In this document: positions 1 to 8,829 of the stretch, one piece after another | How positions within the stretch are numbered: position 1 is the stretch's first letter | Layout of the letters: the number at the start of each line of letters is the position of its first letter | Origin: Streptomyces sp. NBC_01476 | Lineage (GTDB): Bacteria; Actinomycetota; Actinomycetes; Streptomycetales; Streptomycetaceae | NCBI RefSeq assembly: GCF_036227265.1 | Contig: NZ_CP109446.1 | Coordinates: forward strand, 1,153,501 to 1,217,500 | DNA length: 64,000 bases | Direction: 5' to 3' | Translations under genes and position numbers: made by a program | The notes under the pieces: model-generated | Seen by the model: the letters and a program-made list of their open reading frames with translations, nothing else | What the model was told of the DNA's origin: nothing | Database searches by the model: none

Positions 1-306
1 CGCGTTGTAGATCTTCACCCGGCCGAGGATGTCGCCGAGCCGGCCGAGGGTCACCACCAGAACGGCGGTGATCAGCATGTACCCCATCAGCATCCACAGC
101 AGGTAGCTGACGTTGCCGGGCTCCAGGGGGTCGAGCCGGATGCCGGTGAAGATCGCGGGCAGCGAGATGAGCACGATGGACGAGTTGATGGTGGCGATCA
201 GCATGCCCAGTGTCGTATTGGACAGCGCCACCCACTTGTAGTGCGGATGGTCCGCGTCGATACGCGGTGTCCGCCGCCGTATTCGTGTCGCGTCTTCGTT
301 CGCCAT
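1..306 (-). CDS. MFS drug/metabolite exporter, N-terminal part (runs off the window)
   Basis: Only the first 102 codons are inside the window. The start is the ATG at 304-306 on the minus strand. The protein opens with a short charged cytoplasmic stretch, then hydrophobic helices around residues 27-50 and 68-85, and then LGRLGDILGRVKIYN. That last motif is the cytoplasmic loop 2-3 signature (GxLaDrxGrkxxl type) of major facilitator transporters. The pattern LIATINSSIVLISLPAIF in helix 1 resembles the 14-helix EmrB/QacA drug:proton antiporters (D/N-x-x-I-V-x-x-A/L-L-P). The substrate cannot be told. A 24-bp palindrome lies 28 bp upstream of the start, so transcription is probably controlled by a MarR- or TetR-type repressor. 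Confidence 0.85.
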   Translation of the reverse strand, partial: MANEDATRIRRRTPRIDADHPHYKWVALSNTTLGMLIATINSSIVLISLPAIFTGIRLDPLEPGNVSYLLWMLMGYMLITAVLVVTLGRLGDILGRVKIYNA

Positions 307-333
307 TGGACGGTTCACACCCCACCCGGATCA

Positions 334-357
334 GTTACTTAACTTAGGTTAAGTAAC
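334..357. promoter_or_regulatory. 24-bp palindromic operator upstream of the MFS gene
   Basis: The two 10-base arms GTTACTTAAC and GTTAAGTAAC are exact inverted repeats around a 4-bp centre (22 of 24 positions symmetric). It is an A/T-rich island in G/C-rich DNA, 28 bp before the MFS start. The size and the TTAA-rich arms fit sites used by MarR-family regulators next to exporter genes. No regulator gene is visible in the window, so the assignment is inference. Confidence 0.7.
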
Positions 358-466
358 TCTAGCATCGCGGGGTGGCCCCCGCAGGACGGGCACGGAGGCA
401 CGAAGGGCGCGCGGCCAGGGCCGCGCACCCCCGTTCTCCGCCGTCCGCCCGGCGGGCGGCGCCGCG

Positions 467-979
467 TCAGCGCCGGCGCAGCAGCAGCCCGCGCAGATAG
501 GCCGCCTGGCCGACGTGCTGGAGGTCGTCGCCGATCACGCTGACCAGCCGGACACCCAGGCTGACCGGCGGGTTCCAGCGCTTGTCGACGATCCGGTCCA
601 GATCCGCGTCGCTCAGGTCCGCCACATAGGCGATGGTCCGCTCGTGCACCGCGTCGTAGTACCCGGTGAGCAGCGACGGGTCGGCGATCTCGACCGCGGC
701 GACCTCGTCGGGGCCGAAGCCGTAGCCGATGGCCTCCGGCGGGAAGGGCAGGCCGAAGCGGTCGTACCAGCCCTGCGAGGTCCAGATCTGGTCGTCGCCG
801 GCCGCGTCGGCGACATGGTCGTCCTGCACCCGGGTGAGGTGCCAGATCAGCCAGCCGACCGAGTTGGCGGCGGGGTCGGGACGTTCGGCGAGTTCGGCGG
901 GTGTCAGTCCCCCGACGGCGTCGTGCACCTCTTCCTGGATCCGGCCGAAAGCGTCGGCGAGCAGGTCAGCGCTGTTCAT
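467..979 (-). CDS. DinB-family (DUF664-like) protein
   Basis: A 170-residue protein. I start it at the ATG at 977-979 because GAGGAG precedes it by 4 bases and the upstream in-frame extension is Arg-rich and unlike coding sequence. NSVGWLIWHLTRVQDDHV (about residues 40-57) is the helix with the first metal-binding His of the DinB/mycothiol-dependent four-helix-bundle fold. The C-terminal VIGDDLQHVGQAAYLRG carries the later His typical of DUF664 proteins. Members are often thiol-dependent S-transferases, but the substrate here is unknown. It is followed on the same strand by the MFS gene, with the palindromic operator between them, so the two need not be co-transcribed. Confidence 0.85.
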   Translation of the reverse strand: MNSADLLADAFGRIQEEVHDAVGGLTPAELAERPDPAANSVGWLIWHLTRVQDDHVADAAGDDQIWTSQGWYDRFGLPFPPEAIGYGFGPDEVAAVEIADPSLLTGYYDAVHERTIAYVADLSDADLDRIVDKRWNPPVSLGVRLVSVIGDDLQHVGQAAYLRGLLLRRR

Positions 980-1143
980 GGGGCTCCTCTTCGCGGGTTC
1001 CGGGGCGGCCATCCGCATTCTCCCCACGACTGCCCGGCGGCGCCGTACGAAACCCGCCATCCGCCGACCGCCATCCGCCGACCGCCGCCTGTCCGCCCGG
1101 GCGGACACCCAGGACGGCCGGCCCGGACGGAGCGGCGCGGAAA

Positions 1144-1188
1144 GACGCCGGTCCCGGGCGGAGGCATCCCCCGCCCGGGACCGGCGTC
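1144..1188 (-). terminator. Perfect 18-bp hairpin ending the chitinase gene
   Basis: The arms 1144-1161 and 1171-1188 are exact inverted repeats with a 9-base loop. On the minus strand, just past the chitinase stop codon, the stem is followed by CTTTCC, a short U-containing tail. It would also insulate the DinB gene from chitinase transcription. Confidence 0.85.
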
Positions 1189-1236
1189 ATCGGTCATTCC
1201 TCACGTGCCGCTCGACACGGTGGTCAAGCAGGGTGA

Positions 1237-2673
1237 TCAAGCAGGCAGCGTCCACTGCTGGTTGGTGGAGCCGGCGCAGGTCCAGATCTGCAGCCGGGTG
1301 CCGTTGGCCGAGCTGGGCCCGGTGGCGTCCAGGCACTTGCCGGACTGCGGGTTGACCAGCGTGCTGCCCGACTTCTGCCACACCTGGGAACCGGTGCCGT
1401 TGCAGTCGTAGAGGTCGACCTGCGTGCCGTTGGCGGTGCCCGCCGCGACGACGTCCATGCACTTGCCGAGCGACTTCAGCGTGCCGTCGCTGCCGACGGT
1501 CCAGCTCTGCGCGTTGGTGCCGTTGCAGTCGTAGAGCTGCACCGCCGTGCCGTTGGCGGTGGAGGCCGCGGCGACGTCGACGCACTTGCCGGCGTAACCC
1601 GACTGGATCGGCCCGGTGCCGCCACCGGTGGGCGGCGGGGTGGTGCCGCCGCCGGTGATGCCGTTGAAGATGCTGGAGAACTGGTACTGCGACTGCGAGG
1701 TGCCGCTGCACGAGTCCTGCGCCGAACCGCCGTTGGTGGCGCACGCCTTGTCGCGGCCGAGCGACCAGAAGGAGAGCTCCTGGATGCCGTTGGTCTTGGC
1801 GAAGTTCGCCAGATCCGTGGCGTCCGAGGTGGAGAAGACCTCACTGGAGGTGTCGTTCACGCCGATCATCGGCGTGTTGCCCTCCATCGACCAGAGCTGG
1901 GCCGAGGTCTTGGTGTTCCAGATCTGGCCGAGCTGGGTGTGCAGGGCGTTGGCGGCGCTGATGGCCGCGTTGCCCATGTCCATCGCGGACCCGTAGTCCA
2001 TCGTCATGATGTTGACCAGGTTGACGTTCAGCCCGTGGCTCTTGGCGTTGTTCAGCAGGCTGAGCGAGTTGGACTCCAGGCCGGTCGGGTTGACCGGCAG
2101 GGTGTAGTCGATGTCGAGCTTCTTGCCGGCCGCGGCGTACTGCTGCTGCAGGTCGGCCAGCGCGGTGTTGCGCCGGTCGTTGGCCGCGGTGTTGTTGAGC
2201 GCGGAGCCCTCGATGTCGAAGTCGAGCCGCGTCAGGTTCAGACCGTCGATGACCCGCTTGTACTGGGTCTCCAGCGCCGACACCGAGGTACACGAGATGC
2301 CGATCTCCGTGCCGGACGCACCGCCGAAGGAGGCGATGACGTCGCCGCCGCCGGAGCGCAGGCTGTTGATGGCCGAGGTCCAACTGCCGTCGGTGATCGA
2401 GGTGTCACCGTTGAAGGTGGCGTTGCAGCCACCGCCGTCGATGACGAAGGCCAGCGTGAAGTACTTCAGCCCGGTGGCGTTCTTCACGGTGGCGAGCGCC
2501 GACGGGGAGTTCCACACCTCGGCGTAGGGGGCCGCGTAGTGGGCGGGGAAACCCGGGCCGGGGTTGGCGGCGGCGTGTGCCGTACCGCCGGTGGCCAGCA
2601 GAACGCCGGCGGCGAGCGTCGGGGTGGCGATGAGGGCGCCGAGCGCCTTGAGCCTAAGACGCGGTTTTCTCAT
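1237..2673 (-). CDS. Secreted GH18 chitinase with C-terminal ricin-type lectin domain
   Basis: A 478-residue secreted chitin-degrading enzyme. I start it at the ATG at 2671-2673 because a typical signal peptide follows (MRKPRLR, a hydrophobic core, cleavage near AHA-AA at about residue 33); the longer frame adds 15 unlikely residues. The catalytic GH18 TIM barrel spans about residues 38-330 and contains LDFDIEG, the DxDxE motif with D151, D153 and the proton donor E155. After a Pro/Gly/Thr linker, residues 350-478 form a beta-trefoil with three CxD...Q..QxW repeats, a carbohydrate-binding ricin B-type domain. The promoter carries a DasR-type site, so induction by chitin-derived N-acetylglucosamine is likely. 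It is transcribed alone, ending at a perfect hairpin. The exact mode (endo or exo) cannot be told. Confidence 0.93.
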   Translation of the reverse strand: MRKPRLRLKALGALIATPTLAAGVLLATGGTAHAAANPGPGFPAHYAAPYAEVWNSPSALATVKNATGLKYFTLAFVIDGGGCNATFNGDTSITDGSWTSAINSLRSGGGDVIASFGGASGTEIGISCTSVSALETQYKRVIDGLNLTRLDFDIEGSALNNTAANDRRNTALADLQQQYAAAGKKLDIDYTLPVNPTGLESNSLSLLNNAKSHGLNVNLVNIMTMDYGSAMDMGNAAISAANALHTQLGQIWNTKTSAQLWSMEGNTPMIGVNDTSSEVFSTSDATDLANFAKTNGIQELSFWSLGRDKACATNGGSAQDSCSGTSQSQYQFSSIFNGITGGGTTPPPTGGGTGPIQSGYAGKCVDVAAASTANGTAVQLYDCNGTNAQSWTVGSDGTLKSLGKCMDVVAAGTANGTQVDLYDCNGTGSQVWQKSGSTLVNPQSGKCLDATGPSSANGTRLQIWTCAGSTNQQWTLPA

Positions 2674-2768
2674 GGGGGGAGGGGCCTTCCGGTAGCGGGC
2701 AGCCTGAGCCCGTTGCATTCAGCGGAATGAACGAGAGTCGCCGACGTGACTGTCGGCTTCCGAGGGTG

Positions 2769-2797
2769 ACCGTAGGACTAGACCAATGCCGAGTCAA
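2769..2797 (-). promoter_or_regulatory. Chitinase promoter, TTGACT-17-TACGGT
   Basis: On the minus strand, TTGACT (2792-2797) is separated by 17 bases from TACGGT (2769-2774). This is a good match to housekeeping-sigma promoters of streptomycetes. Transcription would start near 2762, about 90 bases before the start codon. The spacer contains the DasR-type site listed separately. Confidence 0.75.
2772..2787 (-). promoter_or_regulatory. DasR-type operator (dre) in the chitinase promoter
   Basis: The minus strand reads ATTGGTCTAGTCCTAC. The core TGGTCTAG is identical to the known streptomycete dre consensus (ACTGGTCTAGACCACT), with the second half degenerate. It lies between the -35 and -10 boxes, where the GntR-family repressor DasR would block polymerase until amino-sugar phosphates release it. 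Confidence 0.8.
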
Positions 2798-2867
2798 TAC
2801 CCTGAGTTCGGCAACTGAAGGCGCGCCGGGAGAAGTTCTCCGCTCTTCTCTGTTTCTGTAACAGAAA

Positions 2868-2904
2868 GGCGCGCCCGCGTTCGGGATACGAACGCGGGCG
2901 CGCC
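2868..2904 (-). terminator. Perfect 16-bp hairpin ending the first GH87 gene
   Basis: Arms 2868-2883 and 2889-2904 pair perfectly around a 5-base loop and lie just past the stop of the minus-strand GH87 gene. The minus-strand sequence continues with TTTCTG, a short U-rich tail. That tail is itself part of a second palindrome (TTTCTGTAACAGAAA, 2853-2867). Confidence 0.85.
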
Positions 2905-2924
2905 GGGTGCGGGCGGGTTGTCCG

Positions 2925-5900
2925 CTAGTTGTTGACGTTGATGGTGAAAGTGGACGTGGTGTTCTGGATGTCCACCGCGTTGTCGCTCAGATGCAGCCCG
3001 TTGAAGGTGACAGACCCGGAGGCCGGCCCCTGTCCCGGTTCTGGCTGCTCATTGGCCCACAGACCGAACCCGGACTTCGCGTCGAACGCGTCACCGCTCT
3101 TGTGCGCGCCGCTGATGCTGATGTTGGTGAAGACCGTGTCCGTGATGTTGTGCTGCGGGGTGCTGCCGTTCCACTTGGTCTGGAACATGATTCCGGAGTA
3201 CGTCGGGTCTGTTATGTCGACGTTGCTGATCCGGATCCCCTGGAAGGTGAATTCCGCGGAGTAGATCCACAGCGCGGGGAACGACTGCTGGCCCCAGAAG
3301 TGGCCGCCGTCCCGTACCAGCGAGATGTTGTCGAAGGTGGTCTGCGGCGTGGCGTCGAAGCCCAGCGCCGGGATACCGCCGAAGGCCAGCGACCCGATGG
3401 TGATGCCGGGGTAGGTCAGGCTGTCGGCGATGTAGAGGTTGCTGAACGTGTTGCCGGCGCCGCCGTACACGGCCAGACCCGCCGCGCGCCAGACGGTCGA
3501 GACGGTGAGGTTCTGGAAGGTGTTGTTGGTCTCCTGTTCCGAGGAGTGGTCGGTGGCCGGGAAGAGCGCGAAGCTGTCGTCGCCGGTCGACCTGGCCTCG
3601 TTGTTGCTGACCAGGTTGCCGCTGCTGCCGTTGGTGAGGTTGACGCCGTCGGCGAAGGTGTCGCGGATGCGGAGGTTGGTGAACGTCGAGTTGTCGACGT
3701 TGGTGGCCCACACCCCGACGATGGTGTGCTCGAACCAGATGTTGTCGATGGTGATGTTCGAGACGCCGGTCAGGTCGAACGGCTTGCCCGGCCCGTCGAT
3801 CCGGCTGGTGTAGTTGCCGTAGAAGGCGAACCCGCTGAACTTGGTGCCGCTCACCGAGGCCGCGAAGCCGGCGTCGGTGTTCTCCTGGCCCTGCGGCGTG
3901 GAGAACCGGGTGAACCAGGGACCGGCGCCGATCACGTTGATGGCACGGCCGTAGACGTTGAACTTGTTGGACGTGGAGTACTCACCCGCGGGCAGGTAGA
4001 CGCCGAGCTTGGTGGTGTCCTGCCGGGCGGTGTCCAGCGCGTTCTGCACGTCCTGCTGGGTGAAGCCGGCCGGCACCACGTACTTCGTCGGGTCCGGGTT
4101 GGCGACCGCGGTCGCCTGCTCCAGGTTGATGAAGTCGATGTTGTAGTAGGCCGCGGTGTTGGCCGCGTCCTTCTCCAGCTTGATGGTGTGACCGGCCGGG
4201 ACGGTGGTCCCGAGCAGCACATTTGCCTCGTCGTAGATGTGCCGGGGAGCACCGGAGCCCGGGGAGTTGTTCGGGCTGGTCTCGTCACCGTAGAGCCACT
4301 CGAACTTCGAGGTGAGGCTGATCGTCTTCAGCAGCGAGCCGTCGACGTATACGTTCAGCGTCGTCGAGTCGGTGCCGTCGGGGATGTTGAAGCGGGTCAC
4401 CAGCGTGTTGGTGCTGGCGCGGGTGGTGAACGACACGGAGGCACCGTTGGCGGCCAGGTGCACGGCCTTCCGGCCGGACGCCTCACCCGCGGGGTCGCCG
4501 ATGGTGCGGTTCGGCCCGAGGACCGTGGCACCGCCGCCGAGTACGCCGTCCTCGGCCTCGTAGGAGTCGTACGGCAGGTTGGCGCCGCGGCCCACGAAGA
4601 AGGACTGGTTGCTGGTGTTGTTCGCCTGCTTGGTCGAGACCTCGTTGCTGTCGACCGCGATCACCGTTCTGACGGTGTACTTGCCGTTCACCGCCGTCCA
4701 GCTGCCCAGGCTCACCGGGCTGCTGGTGGCCCCGGGCGCGAGCGAACCGCTGTACGAGCCGGTCAGCGTCTTGATGACGCTGCCCGAGGTGGCGTCCAGG
4801 ATCGACAGCGTGATGCCGTGCGCGCCGCCCGCCGAGGCGACCGTGCCCTGGTTCTTGACCGCCACCGTGAAGGTGACGTTGTTGCCCGCCGACGGGTTGC
4901 CAGGCGACCAGGCCACGGGGGCCGCGATCAGGTCGGAGGTGTCGACCGGCTTGACCACCAGGCCCGAGGAGCTGGTGAAGGTGTTGTTGGTCTCGTTCTG
5001 CTCGACGACCGTGTTGGCTTCGTCCACCTTGGCGGACAGCTGGTAGGTCGCCGCGTCCTTCGCGCCGATGTTCACCGAGGCGGTCGCGGTCGCGCCGGCG
5101 GCCAGTGCCCCGACGTTGGCGGTGCCGACCTTGGTGGTGCCCAGGTAGAAGGTGACGTTGGTGGCCGCGGACGCGTTGGTGCCGATGTTCTTCACCGTCG
5201 CGTTGAGCGTGATCGGGTCGGTCTCCACCGGCGCCGCCGGGGACGCGGTGAGGCCGGTGACCGTCAGGTCGGGGTTCGGCCCGGGCACGCCGATGACCTG
5301 GACCTCGGCCGCCTGGCCGCCGCCCGCACCGGAGTTGTTGCTGAAGGTCAGCTGCACATCGGCGACCCGGCCGGTCACCGGGATGGTCACCGTGTTGCCG
5401 GTGGCCGGGTTGAAGCTGTACTGCGTGGCCGGCGAGAGCTGGGTGAAGCCGGTGGCGCTCTGCTCGCGTCCGGCGACCGCGATGGTCTGCGTCCGCGGGC
5501 CCCAGGCGGAGCTCGGGTTGAGCTTCACCACGACCGAGGAGGTGTCGACGTTGGCGCCGAGCTTGACCGTCAGCGTGCTGGTGCCGCTGCCCTCCCAGTA
5601 CGTGGTCACGTCACCGTCGTTGGCGTTGGCGGCCACGAACTGCAGCACCGTGGAGGAGGCGCTGATCGGCTTGCCGAGCGCCTGGTCGGTGCCGCCGGTG
5701 GGCGGGGTGGTGCCGTTGCGGGTCACCGTGTTGCTGTTCGCCGACTCGTTGCCCGCCGCGTCCTTGGCCTTCACGGTGTAGCTGACCGTGGCGGTGTCCG
5801 GCTGGGTGTCGGTGTAGGTCAGCACGTTCGCCGCGGTGGTGGCGATCTGGCTGCCGTTGCGGAAGACCTCGTAGCCGGTGACCGCGGTGTTGTCGCTGGA

Positions 5901-7205
5901 GGCACTCCAGGTCAGCTTGATCTGGCCGCCGCCGGGCTGGGTGTAGGCGAGGTTGCCCGGTGCGGTCGGCGCCTGCGTGTCACCGGTGCTGCCGGTGCGG
6001 GTCACGCTGTTGCTGGCCGCCGACTGGTTGCCTGCCGCGTCCTTGGCCTTGACGGTGTAGGTGACCGTCGCGGTGTCCGGCTGGGTGTCGGTGTAGGTCA
6101 GCACATTGCCGGCCACCGAGGTGCGCAGCTGACCGTTGGCATAGATGTCGTAGCCGGTGACCCCGGTGTCGTCGGTGGCCGCGTTCCAGGTGAGCCTGAT
6201 CTGGCCGGAGGCCGGCTGGGTGTAGGCCAGACCGGTCGGCGCGCTGGGCGCGGTGATGTCACCGGTGGCCGGCCCGTACACCTCGAACTCGCCGATCTGG
6301 CCGGCCGGCCAGCCGGTGTTCCCGGTGATGTTCAGCCGGACGTAGCGGGTGGTCACCGTGTTGAACGGAATGGTGACGGTGTTCGCCGACGACGGGTTGA
6401 AGACGTACCCGTTCGACGCGACGATGTCAGAGAAGGTGTTGCCGTCGGTGCTGCCCTGGACCGACAGCGTCTGGGTGCGGGTCGCCCACGCGGTGGCCGG
6501 CGGGAGCTTGAGCACCACCTGGTTGACCGGCACGGCGCTGCCGAGGTCCACCCGCAGCGTCTGCGGGAAGGCGTTGTTGGTGCTCTCCCAGTAGGTGTTG
6601 GCGTTGCCGTCGACCGCGTTGCCCGAGCCGTAGACGTCGGCGTGGCCGGATTCCGCGGTGGGACGGCCCTGGGCGAGGTTGCCCGTCTCGGCGGCGGCCG
6701 CCTGGACGGTCATCTCGGAGAGCTGCGCGCTGCCGCCGGCCGAGTTGCCGGTGACATCGGCCCGTACGTAACGGGCCAGGGTGGCAGGGAACTTGATGGT
6801 GACCGTGTTGTCCGCCGACGGCTTGAACGTGTACGCCGCCGAGGTGGTCAGCGTGTCGAACAAGGTGCCGTCGGTGCTCGACTGGAGCGAGAGGGTCTCG
6901 GTACGGGCACTCCACGCGGCCGGCACCTTCAGCTGGACCTGGCCGACCCTGGTGGTCCTGCCCAGGTCCACCTGCGCCCACTGCGGAGCGCTGCCGCTCT
7001 TGCTCTGCCAGTAGGTGCTCTGGTCGCCGTCGTTGAGGTTGGCGGCGGTCCTGCCGCCGTCCGTGCTACTGGCCGAGACCGCCTTGTCGGTCGCCAGATT
7101 CGGTCCCCCCGCGGCTATCGCGGGGACGGCCTGGACGCCGAGGAACAGCAGACTGGCCGAGATCACCCCCGCCGTCAGCCGAGGTACGGAGCGCTTCAAT
7201 CTCAT
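2925..7205 (-). CDS. Secreted multidomain GH87-type alpha-1,3-glucanase (mycodextranase-like)
   Basis: A 1426-residue exported enzyme with a signal peptide at about 1-32. In order I see discoidin (F5/8, CBM32-like) domains at about 33-170 and 175-310, two fibronectin type III repeats at about 315-405 and 410-495, a third discoidin-like domain at 505-640, two CARDB-like Ig domains at 648-755 and 757-870, a CBM35/CBM6-like domain at 880-1040, and a C-terminal right-handed beta-helix. The helix carries ADGVN and, 23 residues on, GDD (D1186, D1209, D1210). This D-x22-DD arrangement is characteristic of GH87 alpha-1,3-glucanases. GAGGGA precedes the ATG by 5 bases. The expected substrate is alpha-1,3-glucan of fungal walls or bacterial mutan. 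The second GH87-type gene near 56 kb has related domains in a different order. Confidence 0.8.
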   Translation of the reverse strand: MRLKRSVPRLTAGVISASLLFLGVQAVPAIAAGGPNLATDKAVSASSTDGGRTAANLNDGDQSTYWQSKSGSAPQWAQVDLGRTTRVGQVQLKVPAAWSARTETLSLQSSTDGTLFDTLTTSAAYTFKPSADNTVTIKFPATLARYVRADVTGNSAGGSAQLSEMTVQAAAAETGNLAQGRPTAESGHADVYGSGNAVDGNANTYWESTNNAFPQTLRVDLGSAVPVNQVVLKLPPATAWATRTQTLSVQGSTDGNTFSDIVASNGYVFNPSSANTVTIPFNTVTTRYVRLNITGNTGWPAGQIGEFEVYGPATGDITAPSAPTGLAYTQPASGQIRLTWNAATDDTGVTGYDIYANGQLRTSVAGNVLTYTDTQPDTATVTYTVKAKDAAGNQSAASNSVTRTGSTGDTQAPTAPGNLAYTQPGGGQIKLTWSASSDNTAVTGYEVFRNGSQIATTAANVLTYTDTQPDTATVSYTVKAKDAAGNESANSNTVTRNGTTPPTGGTDQALGKPISASSTVLQFVAANANDGDVTTYWEGSGTSTLTVKLGANVDTSSVVVKLNPSSAWGPRTQTIAVAGREQSATGFTQLSPATQYSFNPATGNTVTIPVTGRVADVQLTFSNNSGAGGGQAAEVQVIGVPGPNPDLTVTGLTASPAAPVETDPITLNATVKNIGTNASAATNVTFYLGTTKVGTANVGALAAGATATASVNIGAKDAATYQLSAKVDEANTVVEQNETNNTFTSSSGLVVKPVDTSDLIAAPVAWSPGNPSAGNNVTFTVAVKNQGTVASAGGAHGITLSILDATSGSVIKTLTGSYSGSLAPGATSSPVSLGSWTAVNGKYTVRTVIAVDSNEVSTKQANNTSNQSFFVGRGANLPYDSYEAEDGVLGGGATVLGPNRTIGDPAGEASGRKAVHLAANGASVSFTTRASTNTLVTRFNIPDGTDSTTLNVYVDGSLLKTISLTSKFEWLYGDETSPNNSPGSGAPRHIYDEANVLLGTTVPAGHTIKLEKDAANTAAYYNIDFINLEQATAVANPDPTKYVVPAGFTQQDVQNALDTARQDTTKLGVYLPAGEYSTSNKFNVYGRAINVIGAGPWFTRFSTPQGQENTDAGFAASVSGTKFSGFAFYGNYTSRIDGPGKPFDLTGVSNITIDNIWFEHTIVGVWATNVDNSTFTNLRIRDTFADGVNLTNGSSGNLVSNNEARSTGDDSFALFPATDHSSEQETNNTFQNLTVSTVWRAAGLAVYGGAGNTFSNLYIADSLTYPGITIGSLAFGGIPALGFDATPQTTFDNISLVRDGGHFWGQQSFPALWIYSAEFTFQGIRISNVDITDPTYSGIMFQTKWNGSTPQHNITDTVFTNISISGAHKSGDAFDAKSGFGLWANEQPEPGQGPASGSVTFNGLHLSDNAVDIQNTTSTFTINVNN

Positions 7206-7584
7206 AGCGTCCCTCTATGTCGTTGTCCGGAGGATCAGGAGACGAACTACTCGACAATCTGGAACGTGCGGGTTGAGCCGATGAAGTTGCGCTCTTCCCA
7301 TACGGATCCATCGCTGTTCTGCTCATAATTTGCGCGCGTGTTGGCGCAGTGTTACAGACGCGCTACGGCGGCGTCTACGCCTCGGAAGGCAACGATTCGT
7401 GTCCCGGCACCGGAAACCGGCCGACCCCGCGGGCCGGCCGGCGCGATCCGGTCGTGGCGGCGGAAAACGTTCGGCGGCGGGGGCGCCGGGTCGGCCGGCC
7501 GCGGCGGCGGGGCAGGTCCGAAGGCCGCCGCGGCGGGCGTTCGGCGGGCGCGGACGGAGGCCCGCGGCGGGCGCCGGGCGGGCG
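7206..7584. other. Intergenic region between the GH87 gene and the FUSC exporter
   Basis: About 380 bases. The first 130 are the leader and presumed promoter of the minus-strand GH87 gene, including an A/T-rich patch (CATAATTTGCG near 7323-7333) that may hold its -10 region; no clean -35 was found. Positions 7420-7580 are CGG-rich with no believable start or ribosome site, so I call no gene there. Confidence 0.5.
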
Positions 7585-8829
7585 TTATCTGAAGGCGTCC
7601 CGGGCCGACGACGAGCGGCGGTAGAAGACCCGGCTGCCGGTCAGCCGGCGCCTGATCAGCGCCAGCCGCGGGTGACGGTTGCTCAGCTCGCGGGAGTTGC
7701 GGTCCAGCTCCTCCACCAGCCGCTCGGACCGCTTCTCCACCGCCAGCTCGTCCAGGATGCGGTCCACCTCGGCGAGCAGCGCGCCGTGCAGCTGCCACTG
7801 CCGGGGGTGCCGCTGGACCCCGGCCAGCAGCAGGTCGGCGACCCGGTCCCGGCTGACGGCGGCGCCGGCGAGCGCCTGCGCCAGCCGCTCCTCCGCGTCC
7901 TCGGCGTTGGCGGCCACCTGAGTGGTGATCAGCTCGGCGAAGCTCTCGACCGCCTTGGCCACGTGGTCGAAGAGGATCTCCAGCTCGTGGGCCACCTCTT
8001 CGGGGAAGAGCGGCTCGTCGGTACGGTGTTTGGCCAGGTCGGTGAGGCTGCGGGAGAGCACCCGCATCACCACCGCGCAGATTTCCAGCGTGTCAAGGCC
8101 GGTACGCAGCACGATCCGGGAGAGCAGCCCCTCCCGCACCCGGGGGTTCCAGCGCAGGCTGTCCTCGGCCTGGCGGAGCGAGGCGTCGACCTCGGTGATG
8201 GCGTGGTCCACCCGGCGCGCCTCGTGCAGCCGCGCCGCGGCCCGCTCGACCGACAGCTGGCCGGCCACCTCGCCGCCCATGTCCCGGATGAGCGCGGCCA
8301 TCCGGCGGGCGAGGGAGTCGATGGAACTCCCCGCCGACTGCACCCACACCGGTGGTGCGAAGAGCAGGTTGAAGAGCAGTCCGACCGCGGCGCCGATCAG
8401 CGTCTCAAGGACCCGGTCCCACGCGGTGTCGGCCACCCGGGCGACCCCGAGCACCAGCATCGCGCTGATCGCCACCTCGACGACGAACTCACCGACCCGC
8501 ACCACCCGGCCGATCAGCAGCGCGGTGAAGATGGTCAGCCCCAGGCTCCACCAGCTCAGCCCCACCAGTGCGCTGAAGGTGATCGCGATCACCACCCCCA
8601 CCACCACCGAGTTCACCCGGCGGATGCCGGTGGTGAGAGTGGAGTAGAGGGTCACCTGGACCACCAGCAGGGCGGTCAGCGGCGCGGTGAGCGGGGCGGG
8701 TTGGGGGGTCAGCCAGACGGCGACCTGGTAGGCGATGACGGCGGCGGCGGTGGACCTGGCGATCTGGGCGCCGGCCGGCTCGGTGGTCCACCGGACCAGC
8801 TTGACCACGGGCTCTGGTACGTCGGGCAT
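7585..8829 (-). CDS. FUSC / aromatic-acid-exporter (ArAE) family membrane protein
   Basis: A 414-residue protein. I start it at the ATG at 8827-8829, the first one with a purine-rich AAAGGGCAGGAG before it; the longer open frame upstream is antisense to the alpha-galactosidase leader. The N-terminal third (about residues 15-165) has some five or six hydrophobic segments, including AIARST..AVIAYQVAVWL and ISAMLVLGVARV. It is followed by a long charged, helical cytoplasmic domain of about 250 residues. This matches the ArAE_1 half of fusaric-acid-resistance-like exporters, where the soluble domain assists assembly. The substrate is unknown. It is divergent from the GH27 gene, with 316 bp between the starts. 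Confidence 0.85.
   Translation of the reverse strand: MPDVPEPVVKLVRWTTEPAGAQIARSTAAAVIAYQVAVWLTPQPAPLTAPLTALLVVQVTLYSTLTTGIRRVNSVVVGVVIAITFSALVGLSWWSLGLTIFTALLIGRVVRVGEFVVEVAISAMLVLGVARVADTAWDRVLETLIGAAVGLLFNLLFAPPVWVQSAGSSIDSLARRMAALIRDMGGEVAGQLSVERAAARLHEARRVDHAITEVDASLRQAEDSLRWNPRVREGLLSRIVLRTGLDTLEICAVVMRVLSRSLTDLAKHRTDEPLFPEEVAHELEILFDHVAKAVESFAELITTQVAANAEDAEERLAQALAGAAVSRDRVADLLLAGVQRHPRQWQLHGALLAEVDRILDELAVEKRSERLVEELDRNSRELSNRHPRLALIRRRLTGSRVFYRRSSSARDAFR

Noticed and set aside
2907..7328. Long plus-strand open frame antisense to the first GH87 gene
   Set aside because: It is composed of Arg/Gly/Val-rich text typical of the shadow frame of a G/C-rich gene. The minus-strand product has clear domains.
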